A DNA stretch of 64,000 bases. Origin: Molanna angustata. Its lineage: Eukaryota; Arthropoda; Insecta; Trichoptera; Molannidae. The position numbers and the translations under genes were made by a program. The notes below the pieces were generated by a model, which saw only the letters and a list, made by a program, of their open reading frames with translations, was not told where the DNA came from and did not search any database. The stretch covers positions 27,726,034 through 27,790,033 of the forward strand of contig OY754979.1 of the NCBI GenBank assembly GCA_963576475.1. The letters are read 5' to 3'. Shown here piece after piece: positions 58,080 to 64,000 of this stretch. Positions within the stretch are counted from its first letter, which is position 1; each line of letters starts with the position of its first letter.

Positions 58080-58550
58080 GCCAAAATAGGAGTTTTATTA
58101 GTAACAAGAGTGCCTGGGCAGACGTTGTTCTGCCACGTACGCATTTTATATAGTCCTCATTTTATGTATTGTTCTGCCATAGATCGCATCTGTTCTCTAG
58201 ATGCGTAATGTCAATAGATTTGCACCGCCATTAAATGAATGATTACACAGCTTAAAAAATTAATTACGACCCTTTTTTCCTATAAAAAAAATCATGGGAG
58301 AGCGTGGGGAAGTCAAAATTTGTGGTTGTATATATTTTTTGATGAAAAACTATAAAAAAATCGTTGAAAAATGAAAAATATTTTTTTAGATCTCTAACAG
58401 CGCCACTTATCGGATCCAAAACTCTATTTTTAAATCCGGAACTAACCATACAAATTTAAAAAATCCCATTGAAATCAGGTGGGCGATTTCGGAGATTAAC
58501 GTGTATCAAATCAACATCCTGACACGAGGTTTTTATATATTATTAAGATA
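58080..58550 (+). repeat. Dispersed element 3' region, unclassified
   Basis: The block ends with CATTGAAATCAGGTGGGCGA, CGGAGATTAACGTGTATCAA and TTTTTATATATTATTAAGAT. This arrangement resembles the 3' ends of common insect non-LTR elements. There is no ORF. Confidence 0.4.
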
Positions 58551-58564
58551 ATTAAAATTTCGTT

Positions 58565-58670
58565 GGCTTCGTTGAGTGGCGAGCTTGTTGTCATTTGGCA
58601 ATTTCTTCCAAATAACCAGTGTTTCAAGCCCAGAATAGCAAGAACTGAGTGAGAAATTCTAACCCAATTT
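58565..58670 (-). mobile_element. SINE family A fragment
   Basis: GTGGCGAGCTTGTTGTCAT, GGCAATTTCTTCCAA and AACCAGTGTTTCAAGCCCAG match the family A body. The tRNA-like head has been lost. Confidence 0.55.
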
Positions 58671-58892
58671 CATGGATGTCATCATGGAGTTCCACCAAGA
58701 ATTCATTGTCTGTCGACAGATAAATGTATTTGTTTAACGAAGGTACTACGCCTATCTTAGGAGCTAATAAAACATCCCACCTAACACCTCATCCTAAAGG
58801 ACTATCCTGGTTAGGTTAGTAGGTTTAAAAAATGCTTGGTGATCTATTCAAAGCCCTACATGAACTATGTACCTACATGCGATAACTATAGT

Positions 58893-59175
58893 GGTATAAA
58901 TATGGACGACTTGGAAGGTAAAACTAATCCGCATCAGGGATGGGATAATAACAAGTACATCCCTAATGCGGATTAGCTTTATTACCCCCAGTCGTTAATT
59001 GATATTAATAACACGGTAATTAAGATACACTATTTCCCCAATGCGGACTAGTTTTATTATCCAAGTCGTCAGTTCATATTATAGTGGTATTAATATGAAC
59101 AACAAGAACACTGATGTTGTCCCATCCCCAATGTGGATTAATATTATTATTCCAATCGTCAGTTCATATAAATAC
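58893..59175. mobile_element. Fold-back element with repeated CCCAATGCGGA motifs
   Basis: The left arm (GACGACTTGG, then CTAATCCGCATCAGGG) pairs with three right-hand segments in which AATGCGGATTAG-like, ATTATCCAAGTCGTCAG-like and TTCATAT segments recur. The repeats differ by a few substitutions. This could be a tandemly rearranged MITE. Confidence 0.65.
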
Positions 59176-59994
59176 CTTTATAATGAAAATGCATAATTCT
59201 ATACATCATATCGTTTTACCTACATACATATATTTCAATAAGGTTACAAAATGCATGGACACAATTTCTATATCAAATGATCTCAACGCATCAGCGACGA
59301 CTGGGTACCCCAGATGAAATCAGAAGTTCCATAATTTTTTGGGACATCGATTATTTTGCGAACCTACATTTACGATAATTGCAGGTAATGTTTACAAATG
59401 ATTACAGTATGAATTACACGATGTGGAAGGTAAGTAAGGTATGTGCTGCATAAGTTCGCGGAATTCAATTATTATAAGGAAAATCCACAATTTAAAATTA
59501 AAAAAATACTCCCTACGTTTTTATTTCGGTAGATAACCAAGGGCTTTTCAAGAACGTGTCCATATGTATAGAATAATATTATATTATTTTCATCACAAAT
59601 AGAAAACAATACAACATCTAATAAAAACCATACCACTGTTTCTTCGTAAGATGTCGGCGACATTATTAAAATGCATACAGTATTGTGAAACACAATTGAA
59701 CTAAACTATTTTCACTTGTATTTATTTAAATACGTAAACACAATGTAAACAATGTCATTTTCATTCTTAAAAATTCACTTAAACTTATTTCTTTGTAGTT
59801 ATTTGAAAAGAATAGTAAAAAAAATAAGCAACTTTCTATTTCTTTTCAAACTGACGAGTATATCGAATTACAACGAGACACACAATACTGTTTTTGTTGA
59901 GCAATTTAAATTTCGTGTCTATTACTCAATATATATTCAAATCAAGAACATAATAACAATTAATATTCGATATTCAAATGCGATCGAACGCGAG
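59176..59994. other. AT-rich gene-less stretch
   Basis: No gene or complete element was recognised. Confidence 0.4.
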
Positions 59995-60235
59995 ATAATC
60001 TGACGCAGCCAGCAGCTGTCAGTTGAAACGCAACATTCGAAATCGAAATTTGAATTTCGAACTATAGTCGGTTCGATGGCGGCGCACAGCGCACACTGCG
60101 GCAATTCGTGGCGGCGTCTGGCGACAGAATGCAGAACGAAGCGATTTTATTTTACGCGCAGACGAAAGAACGGTTCATCGGAGCTACCGAGAGACGGGCG
60201 CGTTTTTCACACGGTAGACGGAATCGCATTATGTT
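59995..60235 (+). promoter_or_regulatory. CpG-rich patch, possible promoter and first exon
   Basis: This is a sharp rise in GC and CpG in an otherwise AT-rich region. A TCAGT arthropod-type initiator lies at 60019-60023. An ATG at 60076 opens a 46-codon frame to an ACG/GTAGAC donor-like site at 60213/60214, and the frame continues to a stop at 60306. No protein family was recognised. It could be a 5' non-coding exon on either strand. Confidence 0.3.
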
Positions 60236-62810
60236 GTATTTTTTTTACGCTATTTCATAACAATAATAGAATGTTGCGGTTGAACTATGTAGAACCCGAT
60301 AGATGAACTCAAAACGTCACGATTGCAAATTACTGTCTAGTTTTTTCACAGTACAAAGATAATTATTATTGCCCTTCACTAGTTTGAATGTTTATAGTTT
60401 ACAATCAATATGTTTTTTTTTAATTGTTATGATGAAATTATTATTATAAAAAAGTGTTATGATGAAATTATTATATATGTTTTATACAATAATAGTAGAC
60501 TATAAAACCTATCTTCGTATAAGGTACTCTTGAATATTTTTATTTAATTACTTATTTGTAATTAAATAAAAATATTCTAATACACAAAACTTAATCTTAC
60601 TATCCACTATGATCAACAAGTACCAATATTTTTTTGTTAAACTTGACTTAACAAATGGAAAAATATTATTTTATCCATCTTTAACACTAATAAAAAAATA
60701 CTAAACTTAAGGTAAAAAGTTCTTAATTTTTCCTCATGTCATCAATTCTTACTCTGTCATGAAAGCTAAAATCTATTAATTTTAAGTAACTTTAGTATGC
60801 TATAAGCGCATTTATAAGTAGGAATTATATAAACGAAAAATGTTAGCAAAAATTAATACATACTATTAATTAAAATAAATTATACCTACATACTTTAAGA
60901 TAAAAGTTTATTTTAAGTATATTTATTTAAAATTGAAATGATTTACTTAAATTATATTTGATGTGGTCTTAGCAGAGATTATCAGAAAAGCAATATGTAT
61001 AATAAGTAATGAAATTTTGAGATATGGTATAAGAAAAATCCACCAGCATAATGTGTTAATATTCATGCTCTCAGTTAAAATATTAAATAAATTAAAATAT
61101 GAAGCCTTTATAGGTATTATAGCTCATTATATAATAAAAATTAATCATTTTAATTTATTATATATTGAATACTGATCAATTTCAATATTTTTTAATAAAT
61201 ATTACTAAATACACAGTTAATTATATTAAAAAAAAATACTAGCATAAAAATAATAATTTGATTAAAATGTACAAGTACACTTTAAATTAAAATGTTACTG
61301 TTGTATAAACTATAATAAGCAAAACAACGATAAGAAAAACAATGCTGAAATATAATAAAACAAAAATGTATATTTATTAACTTTTTTTAACTTTTCTACG
61401 GACACATTTACATTTAAAAGACAATAAAAGTAAACACATCAATAAACTGTAAATAAAAAAAAAACAAGTAGAAAATCAAATTAAAAATGTAAAAAAGACA
61501 TCAAAAAGAGTAAAAAAAGTTACACTGTAACCATAGAATTATAATATACATAATTCTATGACTGTAACTGACAATAAATAAAACATGCATAATATAAAAG
61601 AGTCATTTTAACCCAAACGAGGCTGTAATAAAATTAATTAATAAAAGGAACAATCACAGAGGGATTAATTTAAAAAAATGCATTTTATCTAATATTTCTT
61701 TGGAGGAACAATTTTTCTTGTGTCTCTCTTAATTTTTTGAGTTTGTAACTTTAGGAAACTTTTTTCAGATTGACAAGTTGTCTGAAAAGAAATTAACACA
61801 TAACTGAGATTACTTTAAACATTATACTATATTATATTTTATTATAAATACATCCATATAAGTTGAGATCTATCAATAAATTAATATTTTTAAAGAAAAC
61901 TGTATGAACCCAAAATGAATAAAATATATTTTGTTGACAAATCAATATATCAATAGAGACCAAGTTGGAATATTATTATTGGAGAACCGGGAAATCAAGG
62001 TATCTACAGGGGTTACGACCTGACATCGTCTTACTAATGATAAATGAGATATTAACATGTCAAAAAATATCAATGACTTCCAACAGGAATAAAAATCCAA
62101 TGTATGCGTATTGTCATGTTATTAAATTTGTTTTTAGGGAAATATTAAACATTTGGGAATTATAAATTTTTGCATGAAAACACTTTATTGATGTTGTTTA
62201 GATAGTCTTCTTCTTCTTCTTCTTTTGAATAGACCTTCAGGTCTGTTTTTTAAGAGGCCTGCTCTTCCTGCGAAGTCAATTATTATTAGATAGTCAATTA
62301 ATATTATGTCAAAATTCTTTCTTTTCATTTTGTGAAGCCGTAAAGCCCGTCACGAGGGAAATAATGGCGTTTGAAGTTTCATAATTTTATTCAGAATTTG
62401 GGGTAAGTTTTGCATTTGTGTGTTCGCATATCATAATAATTTAAAGAGAGATCGTATATCAAATCATTAATTTTACATTCTATTTCAATTTAGATTACTG
62501 AACGTGAGTCAGTTTCCCAAATTTTTTCCTTATATGTCTTACCAAGCTCTGACAATATAATTCACTCATAATTTAATCGAATATTTGATCTTCATCTGCT
62601 TGCCATAAAGGAATTAACTGTGGAGGATATTATTCTGCCCTTGAAATGTATAAAATCCGGATAAATTTGCACGATGCAACCTAACACAAGTATTTTTCCT
62701 ACCTGAAGTTAAATGCTAAACACGTGATATTAAAAGTATGGGAATTGGAATTTTCACGTTGAATTTAAATTATAAAATGAAGACAGTTCCATTGTAAATC
62801 AACATTTATG
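60236..62810. other. Very AT-rich gene-less stretch
   Basis: Hairpins lie at 60532-60577 (GAATATTTTTATTTAATTAC and complement) and about 61520-61569 (CATAGAATTAT...ATAATTCTATG). A CTT repeat begins at 62206. If the CpG-rich patch upstream is a first exon, this could be its intron. Confidence 0.4.
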
Positions 62811-63121
62811 GCCCGGTATTACAGTCGGCCCTCAACTCATTGAGTTTGTTAAACTCAAGATTAATGTTAAGGGGAGATTGAATCCATTTCCGTATTACAC
62901 TGCAATATGACATGTCAGTTACTAAATCTTCAATTATAGAAATATTTTACTTTTTCTGTGGTTATTATCTGTCAAATTTTAAATAACCTCAAATAATACG
63001 AACTACAAAATGGGACGCTACCACTTGAAATACTATTGTTTTACTATCCAACATGGTAAATTTAATTTTTTTTCACCAAAATAATGCTTTTAAATGCCCA
63101 TGTTCGTTTCAATATGGCCAC
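62811..63121. mobile_element. Truncated MITE, same family as 23491-24066 (opposite orientation)
   Basis: It starts GCCCGGTATTACAGTCGGCC and follows the reverse complement of the right half of the 23491-24066 element down to CGTTTCAATATGGCC. After that the similarity stops. The second terminus is missing. Confidence 0.75.
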
Positions 63122-63662
63122 CGTCTGGAAACTCAGTACATTGGAAAAAAGTATTAAATTACCCCTTCCCCCCTCTATCCCCTTCGGGGACTTTGTATAG
63201 ATGGCAGTAGTGTCAATTATGGCAGGTTTACTATTCAGTTACCTACCAGTTTTTTTTTACTAACCGATTAAAATAAAAAACGAGTAGGTAGGTTCCTACA
63301 TTTGTTTATGGTACAAATATTATTTTGTCTATGCTTGTTTTAGTTATTCAACCAATTAGAAGCACCCATTTCAAATCTAAAAAGTGGTGTGAGGTCAACC
63401 AACAACCAACAGTTTTAATGGAAAGTTGTTTTTTTCCCGCTTGGTTGTTTGTCGGAGCTGGACGCGTGCATCGCTGCGGACTGTGCTGCCTGGATTTGAC
63501 TTTGTATAAACATCACATTTGCATAACTGTCATCTCATTCGGCATTCTTTGGTTTCTTGTTCTTTTGTTTTTACTTTTTCTTTTTAAATAGTGTTAAATT
63601 TGTATTGTTTGGGGTAAGTGTCCCATATTTTAAGTTGTGTTTTTTTTTTAAATATTTAAACA

Positions 63663-64000
63663 ATGGCGGACAAACCGCCTGATCCGCCGGACCCTCCAGA
63701 CAAATTAATTTCTACCTACACAAATGAGACTGATACTGATTCAGACAGGATCTTTGATCACCATCCCTGATCTGCCATACCCTCCGTCTCCTAGCACGTT
63801 TGTCACAGTACATACTAAAAAAAAAAATCTCAAACGCAAAAATATTCATGCCTCTTCCAGTGATTCAGACCAGGCTTCACGTTCCAAGCCTCCTGCTCCT
63901 GTATCTGCGCCTCTCTCTGAACAAAATATTCCTAAACTACCACATAACTCAGACTTTGCCAAGATCACCAGAAATAGATATGTCGAAAGTGATCAAAGGC
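63663..64000 (+). pseudogene. Possible Jockey-like LINE ORF1 start, frameshifted, runs off edge
   Basis: ATG at 63663 opens 35 codons beginning MADKPPDPPDPPDKLISTYT and ends at TGA (63768-63770). The coding sense continues in the frame starting 63769, with Ser/Pro/Lys-rich sequence (LPYPPSPSTF, ASSSDSDQASRSKPPAPV, FAKITRNRY). A proline-rich, polar N-terminus after a long T-rich leader fits ORF1 (gag-like) of Jockey-type LINEs, but a host gene exon cannot be excluded. A +1 shift separates the two parts, and the right end is cut by the window. Confidence 0.4.

Noticed and set aside
1..64000. CRISPR array, bacterial operon, phage or defence island
   Set aside because: No regularly spaced direct repeats with unique spacers, no prokaryotic gene packing and no ribosome-binding sites. 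The direct repeats seen are minisatellites or transposon families.

Overview
The window looks like nuclear DNA from a moth or butterfly (Lepidoptera). It is very AT-rich with wide intergenic and intronic space. It is crowded with tRNA-derived SINEs, decayed LINE 3' ends of types common in lepidopteran genomes, fold-back MITEs, and BEL/Pao, piggyBac and hAT elements. There are no bacterial features such as operons or Shine-Dalgarno sites, and the one recognisable host gene is split by spliceosomal introns with GT/AG borders. The assignment to Lepidoptera rests on the repeat types and the gene, not on a species marker.

Left part (about 9.2-12.8 kb, minus strand): four consecutive exons of one host gene. 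Every junction between them has GT/AG borders and matching codon phase. The encoded protein is low-complexity, Ser/Pro-rich and partly coiled-coil, and best fits anillin, the cytokinetic ring scaffold (scraps in Drosophila). The first exons (higher coordinates) and the 3' exons for the anillin-homology and PH domains (lower coordinates) were not recognised, so the gene is partial here.

Middle (39.8-46.3 kb, minus strand): a complete BEL/Pao LTR retrotransposon of 6,516 bp. It has two 614-bp LTRs differing at one visible base, a perfect 5-bp target duplication GTATG, a primer-binding site, a polypurine tract, a gag-protease frame and an RT/RNase H/integrase frame. The two frames are in the same phase and separated by one TGA. 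Its high GC content stands out sharply, and it landed between an older LINE tail and a fold-back element.

Elsewhere: a 984-bp internally deleted piggyBac-like element with a transposase stub and six ACAATTGTG palindromes; an 888-bp non-autonomous hAT element with an exact 8-bp target duplication; at least eight fold-back or MITE families, several with two or more copies; three or four SINE families; several LINE fragments; an 84-bp triplicated repeat; a T-rich minisatellite; and, at the right edge, what looks like the 5' end of a LINE with a frameshifted ORF1. A CpG-rich patch near 60.0-60.2 kb is the best candidate for another host promoter or first exon.

I found no bacterial-type system, CRISPR array, operon or convincing functional tRNA or rRNA gene. 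The notable biology is a layered history of transposons, one of them apparently very recent, around a cytokinesis gene.
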